From: Nitzschia sp. DOCU1
Taxonomy: Eukaryota; Bacillariophyta; Bacillariophyceae; Bacillariales; Bacillariaceae
Assembly: GCA_951394045.1 (NCBI GenBank)
Contig: OX595988.1
Span: 1,054,001 to 1,118,000, forward strand
DNA: 64,000 bases
Direction of reading: 5' to 3'
The position numbers and the translations under genes are program-made. Each line of letters begins with the position of its first letter. Position 1 is the first letter of the stretch. Below are positions 29,000 to 37,530 of the stretch, piece by piece. The notes under the pieces were generated by a model. It did not search any database. It was not told where the DNA came from and worked only from the letters and a program-made list of their open reading frames with translations.

Positions 29000-29354
29000 G
29001 GCGTACTCGTTGCTGCTATCCTCTGTTGTAATTGCTCTGGTTGTTCTAACGCTTGTCCTGATCATCTTCGTTGATTTTATGATCAATCTCCTTTTTAGAC
29101 GAAGAGTGCTGCACCAAACCGAGGCCGAGGATGACAATAACTCATTGGGCTCGATGGGAAAATCTTCAAGTGAGACGGGGAGAGAATTCCTATAATTGAA
29201 AAGTTGTCATCGGCGAATAGTAATATGCCCAATTTAGGGTTATTTAAAGTTTGTGTTTCCAGGATGAAGAAAATGCAACCTGGAGGAGCAAATCGCTACT
29301 TGAAGTCTAAATTCACGATAATGGAATAGGGAAGGGGATTTATGCATGGAGGTA

Positions 29355-29364
29355 CTACCGGTAG
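29355..29364. repeat. Palindrome CTACCGGTAG, copy 2
   Basis: Part of a longer perfect 12-bp palindrome ACTACCGGTAGT (29354..29365) in the gene-poor stretch upstream of the HSF gene. Confidence 0.6.
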
Positions 29365-29745
29365 TCAGAAGAACGGAGAATCAGTGAAGGATTCGTCATA
29401 TGCATACAGTCTCCCCGTTTCGTGCGTGGGAATCTAGTAAGAGCCCAATCTGCGTTCCCGGTCATAAAGAACACCCCCGAACAAAAAAATAAATATGCCA
29501 TATGGTTCTCGCCCAAGAATATCCTCACTCCAACAAACTTCTCTTGCAACTACGCCCGGGATGTTCTGAGAATGGTCGAACAAGGAGAAGGGCGCAGGAC
29601 AATCGGCGAAAGCACAAGGAGATGATGATTCGATTCGGACCCCTTCCTTCGCTCTTCGGGGACTATGATACACAATGAATGGATTTATGTCTGCCTATCA
29701 CGCCGAATTACCTGGTATTACGACCGTGTTCAGAATTTTGTGGAA

Positions 29746-29755
29746 CTACCGGTAG
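29746..29755. repeat. Palindrome CTACCGGTAG, copy 3
   Basis: Third identical 10-bp palindrome, followed by GTAGT so that the right arm GGTAG is partly repeated. It lies 391 bp from copy 2. Confidence 0.6.
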
Positions 29756-30299
29756 GTAGTTGCAGTTCTCCGCTGCAAGAATGAATAGCTACTACCATGT
29801 AATATGGTGCCTTCAAATTTAACGCTGGGCGTGTAAGCAGTTGATTTTGGGTTATCTGTCCAAACCAGAGTGCTTCGAGCGGGACGAAGAAGGCATTCCT
29901 CTGAGCTTTGTGCTATACTTGGGGCCTGAAAGCAGGTACAATGGATTCGATCTTGAAGATGTTGGTATAAAAGTCACCCATGCGCTCTTGTTTTATCGTT
30001 GCATTACTAATGAATCAATGGCTGTTTCTAATCCCTCGTAGAACCAAGTATACCATCGGCAGGGTAGCTTCGGGTGGGGCAAGAAGCTAGCCAGCGATCA
30101 CACGCCGATTGTCAATTCGATCCTACGCGCCGCTCGTGGGGACGGGGAGACTATTTCTACGTGTAGGCGCATACTACGTACCACTGACTGTCTCATCCTC
30201 TCCGCGCAGATTGACGGCATACGCCCCGAAGTTACCATCAGAAATCGAGGACGCGACCCCCACACCTCGGCACCGAGCGAATCTTGCCTCTTGCAACGA

Positions 30300-32969
30300 T
30301 TACAACACTTCTAGAATCGCGAAGTGATTTCCTTGCTCGTATCCGTGTGAAACGAGCTTAACTGAGTCGATGCTCTCGATTAGCTCTTCCATCTCTCCTT
30401 TTCGATACAAGTGGCAGTAGCGTTGAAAAACTACTAGCCCCTTTCTTTCGTCAAAGTCTGCTTTCTCGTACGCTTCGGAATACATTTCCGCGACACTTTT
30501 GCTGCCGTTTAGTTCTGCGCTAGGCGTAGTAGCGCTTTCCTGCTGGTCCCGTGCAACCTTGTCGAGATATTTGGGCTGGGCATTGAATGGAACAAAAACA
30601 TCTGTGCCAGCAAAACGCCGTCGACTGCTTTCATCCTGTTCCATTGCCCATGCTTGAATATTGATCAAGCCTCCGACACGAACGATCCTTGCAAGTTCTT
30701 GTATGCATCGAACTCTTCGTTCTCGCGTACTCAAATGATGCATGACTGCAATACAGATTGCTGCGTCGCAACTCTTGTCGCGTAGCGGAATCGACATGCA
30801 ATCAGCAACGGCTACGGCGGGTCGATCGCGAAGGTATTCTCGGTGGGCGCTGACTTTACGCAAGTCCGCCGTCTCTCGCTTGGCCGATTCGTCGTCCTTC
30901 AAGAACGCTGTTTCAAGCAGAGGGCGACTTATGTCCGTGCCAATCACGTACGATCCAGCTTCGATGATCGCGGGAAAGTACTTTCCATCTCCACACCCGC
31001 AGTCCGCTACAATAGAGCCAGGTGGCAATTGCTGCAAGAATTGAGTCGCCCCTGGCCACAAGACTCCACGCTTCCCTCGCGTGTGATGCCATTGAGTAGC
31101 AATCGCATCATAAACGGCATGGACATGGTCTCTTTCTGTCGCTGGTGTCGCAAAGGATTTGTCTGATGCCCCCGAAGAAGCGTCGCGGTGACTCGGTCTC
31201 CACTTGGGCGGGTACTCACGCGACTCCACCAATGGCATTGGATTTCCATCTACAGTCAAGGCCGTTCTCAAGGTCAAACTGACGCGCAGTTTCCGAGGCA
31301 GTACCTTCCCGCGATGTGTATCGGTGCGCCTCGTGACAATGTAGTGCTCCCATTCATAACGTGCCGGCCCTGACATGAGTACCAAAGATCTGGGTGGCAA
31401 GTAGACCAATTTCTTCACAATAGGCTCGTCGCTCTCTGGTTGTTTTGGAACTCTTCGAAACTCCATTACGATACCACCGTTTAGGGAGATACTTATCAAT
31501 CCGTCCCCAAAGGCGCTGGGAGTATCTACGTGCGATCCAATCCCCTCTCCTGGCTTGTAATGGTTGACCGTCAACTGGTTCAGATTTGGATACGATACGG
31601 TTTCCTCGTTTGATCCTTTGTCATCGTGGCTAGGAATGACAAACGAGTGTCGCCGTGTTTTATCAATCACATCCGCGAGGACCTGCCACCCATGCCCTTC
31701 ATCGACACGCCGTTGAATATTGGTAGGATTGTCATCTTCTGCCTGCGGCATGGGGGGACACCCGGCGCCCGGTTCGTCACGGTTTCGCAAGACATTGGCC
31801 GTTTTATAATCAAACACATAACCATAGTGTTGAACCAGTCTTTTCACTGCACCCGTTTGGCTCTTGTTGGTTTGCTGTGGAGCCCAGGGAGCCTGGGGAC
31901 CGGTCAAAGCGGCCATGAGTACTTCTTCCTGATCTTCTGTCAAAAAGTCTTCGACGACCACCAGTCCAGGAACTTGCACGTGATCTGTCATGGATGTACA
32001 TTCCGGTCGAGATGGTTGGCCTCGTTCCCATTCTTCACCGCTGGAAGCTTTGGACTTGGCCAATGATTTGTGAGTAATTGAGGCGTAGTCTAAAAATAGT
32101 GGACCGCTCAACAACTGTTTCCCTTGATACTCCCAAGTGACGGTCGCCCCTTGTAACTTGGAAATGACTTGCTGGCAGTCTTGAGCGGACCTCATCCCCA
32201 CATGACAAGCCATGGGTAATGTATGTTGCTTCTTGTTTAGAAAGACTTCAACTTCCAGGCCTGAGCTGTCGTACTGATTGAACACTGTGCGAATGGCGTC
32301 CATGGTAGCATAGGGGACACTCCAAAAGGATTCTTCCAACAAAGAAGCACTAGTGTCTTCACTCATCATGTTTTCAGGAAGCAAACCTGAAACGGAAACA
32401 AATCGAGTACGTTGCCGTTCTTCTTGATCGGTGTGGTCATGTAACAGTCGACGAAATTTGGGTGGATTGGATCGCGCCCAAGAGGACGACAAGGCAGGAT
32501 CAGTGGATGATGATAATGATGGCAACGGACAAGTTGTCACTACTGTCACTTGAAACGACCCAGAGCTAAATGACGGTGGTGCTGAAATAGAAGAAGAATC
32601 ATGTTGAATCCTGGAAAAGAGCTGCGAGGGCGAGATTTTGTAGTGTCGCCAGGCGTGTTGAACGGCAATGGCTTGACCTGGAGTAGGATAGGTCAAACGC
32701 ACCTTGGTAAAGGGAGGGTGTAATGGATCCACAACTTCTACCGATATTGCTGGATGTGGTAGATGGAAGGATGTGTATTGTTCGATCAATGCCTCTCGTA
32801 AGACTTGTTCCAACCGTTCACTGGATTGCCAAAAGTGAGGATCTTCGGGATCTTTTTTCTTGGGTTCGTAGGCGCCAGAAACGTGAATGCATCCAGTATC
32901 TTCTTTTGGGAGAGGTTCGTGGGGTAGAACGGACCGGAAATGTGGGGTGTGTTGTGGAGGGTGGGACAT
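30300..32969 (-). CDS. ALKBH8: ALKBH8-type bifunctional tRNA wobble-uridine enzyme (AlkB dioxygenase plus Trm9-like methyltransferase)
   Basis: Single-exon protein of 889 residues from the ATG at 32969. The frame is open further upstream to 33149, but that part is low complexity with an Asp run. Order of domains: two divergent RRM-like segments (~15-110 and ~185-290), an AlkB-type Fe(II)/2OG dioxygenase (NHYKPGEGIGSHVDTPSAFG with the HxD ligands, EWEHYI with the distal His, RKLRVSLTLR with the 2OG-binding Arg), then a SAM methyltransferase (VADCGCGDGKYF, later DAAICIAVMHHLS). The end, EQGNHFAILEVL, matches Trm9/ALKBH8 tails. In animals the methyltransferase makes mcm5U at tRNA position 34 and the AlkB part hydroxylates it. 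Usually a TRMT112-like partner is needed; none is in this window. It is divergent from the DEAD-box gene. Confidence 0.92.
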   Translation of the reverse strand: MSHPPQHTPHFRSVLPHEPLPKEDTGCIHVSGAYEPKKKDPEDPHFWQSSERLEQVLREALIEQYTSFHLPHPAISVEVVDPLHPPFTKVRLTYPTPGQAIAVQHAWRHYKISPSQLFSRIQHDSSSISAPPSFSSGSFQVTVVTTCPLPSLSSSTDPALSSSWARSNPPKFRRLLHDHTDQEERQRTRFVSVSGLLPENMMSEDTSASLLEESFWSVPYATMDAIRTVFNQYDSSGLEVEVFLNKKQHTLPMACHVGMRSAQDCQQVISKLQGATVTWEYQGKQLLSGPLFLDYASITHKSLAKSKASSGEEWERGQPSRPECTSMTDHVQVPGLVVVEDFLTEDQEEVLMAALTGPQAPWAPQQTNKSQTGAVKRLVQHYGYVFDYKTANVLRNRDEPGAGCPPMPQAEDDNPTNIQRRVDEGHGWQVLADVIDKTRRHSFVIPSHDDKGSNEETVSYPNLNQLTVNHYKPGEGIGSHVDTPSAFGDGLISISLNGGIVMEFRRVPKQPESDEPIVKKLVYLPPRSLVLMSGPARYEWEHYIVTRRTDTHRGKVLPRKLRVSLTLRTALTVDGNPMPLVESREYPPKWRPSHRDASSGASDKSFATPATERDHVHAVYDAIATQWHHTRGKRGVLWPGATQFLQQLPPGSIVADCGCGDGKYFPAIIEAGSYVIGTDISRPLLETAFLKDDESAKRETADLRKVSAHREYLRDRPAVAVADCMSIPLRDKSCDAAICIAVMHHLSTRERRVRCIQELARIVRVGGLINIQAWAMEQDESSRRRFAGTDVFVPFNAQPKYLDKVARDQQESATTPSAELNGSKSVAEMYSEAYEKADFDERKGLVVFQRYCHLYRKGEMEELIESIDSVKLVSHGYEQGNHFAILEVL

Positions 32970-33369
32970 GGTATTGTTCGTTTGAAAGTTTGTCAGACAG
33001 TCAACAACAACATCATCGTCATCGTCGTCGGCATTTCTTTTCGACGGGGGGTTTGTGGTCGATGGTTGGAAGCAAAGGGGGATGAGGAAGCAGAGCGGAC
33101 GACGGCTGGTTGACTGGACTCGTGATTGAAGACGGACTCGGACGCGCATCCATGACGTGCAGTCAAGGGTATGTTACTATATATTAGTAGTATCCTGTAC
33201 AGTACGTATCCCACTATCGCCACCGACGATCGACGGAACCACCCGATCCTTTTCTCGCTCGTTTTTCTCTTTTTTCTCCAACCGACCGACAATAGCATCA
33301 TTTTCATCTTCCATCCAAAGAAGCATTAGCAGTGGCAGGTGCTGGTGCGCTATTGTTTTGGTTCGACCC
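32970..33369. promoter_or_regulatory. Divergent promoter region of ALKBH8 and DEAD-box helicase genes
   Basis: 400 bp separate the two chosen start codons. It contains GAAGACGA-type and GAT/GTC-rich simple sequence but no recognised element beyond a TATATATTAG run near 33178. Both 5' leaders must fit here. Confidence 0.5.
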
Positions 33370-35532
33370 ATGAGATCTGCAATCGTACGTTTCACCAGTC
33401 GCCGAATCTGGACCGGTCGCCGACGGCCAGCAGCAGCCGTATGCCGTCTTTCCACCGATGAATGGTCGTGGGTGACTTTATCACCGTTATCGACTGCACC
33501 ATCATTATCACCATGGACTTTGCAGCGACAGCGATTGTTTTCTACCAATATTGCTACACAAGATGACTTTGAAATGATGATTTCTACGACTACTACGACA
33601 GAAGAAGAAGAATCGTTTGCTCCTCATCGCCGCTTTGAAGACTTGGACTTGCACCCGAAATCGCTCAAGGCACTTCGACGGCAAGGATTGCACAATTTGA
33701 CGGAAATTCAAGAAAAAACCTTTGACGTTATAGTGGCTGGACGGGATGTAGTGGGTCGAGCAAGAACGGGAACTGGCAAGACGTTGAGCTTTTTACTGCC
33801 TGCGTTGGAACGTGTCGTACGAAAACAAGAAACCTTGCCTTCCGATGGCAACATTTCCATTCTGGTACTGTCGCCCACGCGGGAACTTGCCGCTCAAATT
33901 GCCAAGGAAGCCGAGCGTTTAGTAGATCAGCATGGGCCTGAAATCACCTCTCAAGTGGTGTACGGTGGATCGTCGCGACGAGAGGATGTGGATCGGTTTA
34001 ACAAGAAATTACCGACGGTGCTGGTGGCGACACCTGGACGATTAAAGGATCATTTGGCATCGACGCGATTGACCGGTAACAAGCCGTTTGTAGATACTTT
34101 GCAAAATTTGCAAATCTTGGTGTTGGATGAAATGGACCGTCTTTTGGCCATGGGCTTTCGACGGGATATTACTGATATTTTATCGTGCTTGCCACGGAAC
34201 AAGCGACAAACTCTCTTGTTTTCGGCCACGTTGCCACAAGAGGTTCGAGACGTGATGGAACTAGCAACCAAGCCCAACTATGACATGATTGATTGTATAC
34301 AAGAAGAAGATCCAGCCTCGCAGACCAATGCCCAGACTGAGCAATCGCATGTCGTTCTTCCCACCAAGCAATTTTGGACGAAAAGCTTGGAATTCTTGCT
34401 GGATCTAGTCGATAAGGGTGACAACAAGGTCATGGTCTTTTTTCCAATGACCAGCATGGTCCAGTTTTACGCACAACTCTTCAACCTGCGATTCGGCCGA
34501 CGCGTTTGGGAACTCCATGGACGGATGCATCAGAGAGAACGTACGACGATTAGCGGGCGATTCCGGAATGCCAACAAAGGAATCCTATTTACATCCGACG
34601 TGTCCGCCCGTGGGGTGGATTATCCTAATGTCACCCATGTCGTGCAGATTGGAGCTTGTGAATCCCGTGAAACGTACATTCATCGGTTGGGACGGACGGG
34701 ACGGGCTGGAAAACGAGGCAAGGGAGTGTTGATTTTGCCAGAAGTGGAGCGTGACTTTTTGGACGAATTGGAAGGCTTGGACATTCCGATGGATGCCGAG
34801 TATGGCGAACAACTGGTATCCATGCCTCCCTCCAAAAAGCTCATGAACGAGTTGGGTCCCGTGGTCCAAAAAATAAGATCAGGACAGGATGCTCGATTGG
34901 AAAAATCCATCCACGACACGTATCAAGCGATGATTGCCTATTATTTCCAACGCTGTAGCAACAAGCGAGAAGTGGTGTCTACTGTCAATCGACTTGTAGA
35001 AGTCATGGGACTGCCCGAATTGCCGGCCATTCAGCTGCATCGTGCCAAAAAGATTGGGCTAGATGCCGTACCTGGACTGAATATTCAAGCTAGTTGGAAG
35101 GATCAAAATTGGACGTCTGGGTGGGGAAATGATAGGCCCTCGACTCCTGCCCCAACTCGGTTTGGAAAGCCCTATGGTGATTTCGACGGGAAGTTTGGAA
35201 CCGGCGATCGCAGTGATGGTCGTCGAAATCGTTCCGAGAGTGGATACGACAACGACTGGCGACCAGAACCACCACCAAGGGCGGCGAAAAGCGGGCATCG
35301 CTCCTCTTCTTCATGGCAAGGGCATGGTGACCGGAGAGACAATAATAGCACGAGACACGTCGATGCACGTGACGGGGGTCGGCCCAATCGATACAACCAG
35401 GCCTTCTCCAAAGTCGGATGGAAGAAGGACGAAGATGATTTCCCCGGCAAACCAGCTTTTGCAAAGAAGCAAAAGAAGGGTGGGACGTTCCAGAGGTGGG
35501 AGACGCCAGGTGAATTTCGATTCCGAAACTAG
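33370..35532 (+). CDS. DEAD-box RNA helicase, Mss116-like, probably mitochondrial, with DEMD motif II
   Basis: Single exon, 720 residues from the ATG at 33370. The upstream open frame to 33157 has no ATG in frame. The N terminus MRSAIVRFTSRRIWTGRRR is basic and amphipathic without acids, a typical mitochondrial presequence. Helicase motifs follow: Q-motif region, ARTGTGKT, PTREL, ATPGRL, motif II as D-E-M-D (253-256) instead of DEAD, SAT, then TSDVSARGVDYP and HRLGRTGRAG. The SARGVDYP form and the C-terminal extension resemble yeast Mss116 and related organellar helicases that assist group II intron splicing and RNA folding. The last ~140 residues are rich in Arg, Gly, Asp and Ser, a probable RNA-binding tail. 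The 3' end lies 25 bp from the convergent oxygenase gene. Confidence 0.9.
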   Translation: MRSAIVRFTSRRIWTGRRRPAAAVCRLSTDEWSWVTLSPLSTAPSLSPWTLQRQRLFSTNIATQDDFEMMISTTTTTEEEESFAPHRRFEDLDLHPKSLKALRRQGLHNLTEIQEKTFDVIVAGRDVVGRARTGTGKTLSFLLPALERVVRKQETLPSDGNISILVLSPTRELAAQIAKEAERLVDQHGPEITSQVVYGGSSRREDVDRFNKKLPTVLVATPGRLKDHLASTRLTGNKPFVDTLQNLQILVLDEMDRLLAMGFRRDITDILSCLPRNKRQTLLFSATLPQEVRDVMELATKPNYDMIDCIQEEDPASQTNAQTEQSHVVLPTKQFWTKSLEFLLDLVDKGDNKVMVFFPMTSMVQFYAQLFNLRFGRRVWELHGRMHQRERTTISGRFRNANKGILFTSDVSARGVDYPNVTHVVQIGACESRETYIHRLGRTGRAGKRGKGVLILPEVERDFLDELEGLDIPMDAEYGEQLVSMPPSKKLMNELGPVVQKIRSGQDARLEKSIHDTYQAMIAYYFQRCSNKREVVSTVNRLVEVMGLPELPAIQLHRAKKIGLDAVPGLNIQASWKDQNWTSGWGNDRPSTPAPTRFGKPYGDFDGKFGTGDRSDGRRNRSESGYDNDWRPEPPPRAAKSGHRSSSSWQGHGDRRDNNSTRHVDARDGGRPNRYNQAFSKVGWKKDEDDFPGKPAFAKKQKKGGTFQRWETPGEFRFRN

Positions 35533-35557
35533 CCGCTGGTGGAGTTGCTCGCGCGAA

Positions 35558-36880
35558 CTATTCTTCGCTGTTGTCTGATTTGGGTCGTTTGGTACCACCA
35601 TTTGTATCGGTGGCTTCATCCGTCGCCTTTCGCTTCTCCTGGAAACTAGTCTCGAGTGTTTCTCCACCGCTACCACTGGTTATCTTGTAGAGGCGGACAC
35701 CCGAGTAATTCTTTGTAGCATCTGATTTCCAGCTTACGCAAAGATTTCCTCCCTTGGATGCTTGTTGCCGTATCGCTTCCAAAGGCATTTGCGCATCAAT
35801 AAATTCCTTGGAGTCACAGTCTCCCATGGGCCAAGTGAAAAGCTGCGTTTGGTCACTGTCGTGGAGCGAAACTTTCTCGGTCGAACCCTTTTTTTCACCA
35901 TCGCGATGGGTGTCATCTTTGATAAACTCGAGTCGTTTTCTCTCGGATTCCTTGCTTCCGCTCATTTTATCAATCATGGTTTCGGGAAAGGGTTTGATAT
36001 CGAATGGTTTGTAGTTTAGCCACACATTGACCAAGAATGTCACTCGACGATGCCGTCTCTGTAATAGCTTTTCTTGCTTCTTTTGAGAATCCTCGTCCTC
36101 GCCGGGAATGGGTGATGGAAGCTTCAATTGTTTTTCCCAAGACCCTGGTTCCATAAGGTCCGCGGGAGCCGCGTGAAGATATCGACCATCAAAACTCAAA
36201 TGCTTTCCTTGAAGTGGCCAACTGACAAAGCCTTCTACGTCGTCAGGATCGATCCACTCTCCCGTCAATGGATGCACACGATGATTGAGCGCCAACGTTG
36301 GACTTCCCAAATCCGTCAAGTAGGTCACAGTCGATAAATGTGGATGAATATAGGTTGTTCCACCTGTCAAAAGCCGTAAATCTTCATCCTTGTCCCAATG
36401 AAAGGAAATTCCAGTCCGTGACAATTCATCGGGCTGATCATCATGCATGGAATACCTCCCCGTCCCTTCGGGGGATGGTCGAATTTGCGCCCACCATTCC
36501 GCGCCAGAACACGATACGTCATAGTCCAATGAGGATGGAACGTGGTGATGAAAAATGTCCAAGGCCATTTGTTCCAAGTGACAACGGGGTGTCATGCCTT
36601 GTGCGGGTACCCAAAATGTGCGTGGCATGAGGCCCGAATCCGAAATTTGACAATCCAACAGCAAATCATCCAGCCACTGTCGATGTTGATGTTGCTCATC
36701 AGAAGAAGACGAATTATCACCAGAAGATGACAAGGCCAAGTTGGTGAGAATCGTCTTGGATTGATAATCCATGTGGTTGTGAGGATCGGACGTTCCTGAC
36801 TCGTCTTTGCCGCCGCCGCCACCATCGGATCGGGCCGTTCGGCCATTTTCATCCAAACGAAAATTCAATTCAATCTCCAT
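35558..36880 (-). CDS. 2OG-Fe(II)-oxygenase-like protein of unknown substrate
   Basis: Single exon, 440 residues. After a low-complexity Gly/Ser N terminus (1-65), a double-stranded beta-helix signature appears: SFHWDKDEDL (His161, Asp163), a strand-rich segment STVTYLTDLGSPTLALN, GRYLHAAP (His236), and basic RRHRRVTFLVNVWLNYKP (~270-290) as a candidate 2OG-binding strand. The HxD...H...R spacing fits a Fe(II)/2-oxoglutarate dioxygenase, but I cannot place it in a named family. The C-terminal 150 residues are charged and end in TKRPKSDNSEE, possibly a nuclear signal. Protein or RNA hydroxylation is conceivable; no function is assigned. It is divergent from the K+ channel gene. Confidence 0.7.
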   Translation of the reverse strand: MEIELNFRLDENGRTARSDGGGGGKDESGTSDPHNHMDYQSKTILTNLALSSSGDNSSSSDEQHQHRQWLDDLLLDCQISDSGLMPRTFWVPAQGMTPRCHLEQMALDIFHHHVPSSLDYDVSCSGAEWWAQIRPSPEGTGRYSMHDDQPDELSRTGISFHWDKDEDLRLLTGGTTYIHPHLSTVTYLTDLGSPTLALNHRVHPLTGEWIDPDDVEGFVSWPLQGKHLSFDGRYLHAAPADLMEPGSWEKQLKLPSPIPGEDEDSQKKQEKLLQRRHRRVTFLVNVWLNYKPFDIKPFPETMIDKMSGSKESERKRLEFIKDDTHRDGEKKGSTEKVSLHDSDQTQLFTWPMGDCDSKEFIDAQMPLEAIRQQASKGGNLCVSWKSDATKNYSGVRLYKITSGSGGETLETSFQEKRKATDEATDTNGGTKRPKSDNSEE

Positions 36881-37530
36881 GACAATGAAAAGACTGTTGG
36901 AGATTCTGATGAAGGACTATTCTGTTCTTCAGATAAGATCCTTGTCGTAGCAGTAGTGGTGGATAGTGGTCGTCGAGCATCTTCTTCCAACCACCGATTT
37001 CGACGATATCTTTCCCTCTCCTCCTCTTCCTTTGCGATCTTTGACTCGGACGACACGAAAGTCCACGAATTTCGCGCGCGGCTTTTACCGCGACCGATGA
37101 TGCCCCCTTAACCGGTATGTAGTCTGATGGCTCGTTTTTAAAACTGTTATTTCGTGTGAGTGAGTGAAACAATTAGCGGAATCCATCCTTTAGGGGTAAT
37201 TCGTTTTGTACTGGGTCTACGAGGTTTCTACCTCTCGTGAACATCCACGATGATGCAAAAACTCGTCCGTCCATCGAGCCCGCCGCCCTCATTTTTCGCC
37301 TACAATCCCAACGGTGCGCTATGTAAATTTTTCGAGCCCTCTAGCCCGAACCCTATGTAGCCCTCGTGCGCAGAACAAGAAGAACGACGCCGGCACGAGG
37401 TTTGTCAATTTCTTTGACAAACACCCATCACAAACCATTTGCTCCTTCGGAGTCCTGCCTCTTTGTTAACTCCTTGGCAGTGTGCTACTTCAAATCAGCG
37501 TCAACAACAAATCAACTTGCTGTTGTAACC
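36881..37530. promoter_or_regulatory. Divergent promoter region of oxygenase-like and K+ channel genes
   Basis: 650 bp between two divergent starts. The K+ channel frame is open from 37366, but the first in-frame ATG with a signal peptide is at 37531. No specific element is recognised. Confidence 0.45.

Larger units (their letters stand above)
29000..30299. other. Gene-poor region with short palindromes
   Basis: About 1.3 kb between the HSF start and the end of the ALKBH8 gene. It contains two copies of CTACCGGTAG (29355, 29746). A short open frame around 29841-30041 has some protein-like character but no ATG, family or confirmed partner exon. Otherwise nothing supported. Confidence 0.45.

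Noticed and set aside
28956..29195. Plus-strand 79-codon ORF with a strongly hydrophobic segment
   Set aside because: It lies antisense to the proposed first HSF exon, has no relatives I know, and its hydrophobicity follows from the complement of a Glu/Asp/Lys-rich helix.
29841..30041. Short plus-strand frame with protein-like composition
   Set aside because: It has no ATG, no clear partner exon and no family; it could be a remnant or chance. Transcript data would decide.
32970..33149. 60-codon N-terminal extension of ALKBH8
   Set aside because: Low-complexity Arg/Ser and Asp runs, and family-like sequence only begins after the ATG at 32969. A targeting role cannot be fully excluded.
33157..33369. 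N-terminal extension of the DEAD-box helicase
   Set aside because: It would need a GTG start. The ATG at 33370 begins a typical mitochondrial presequence.
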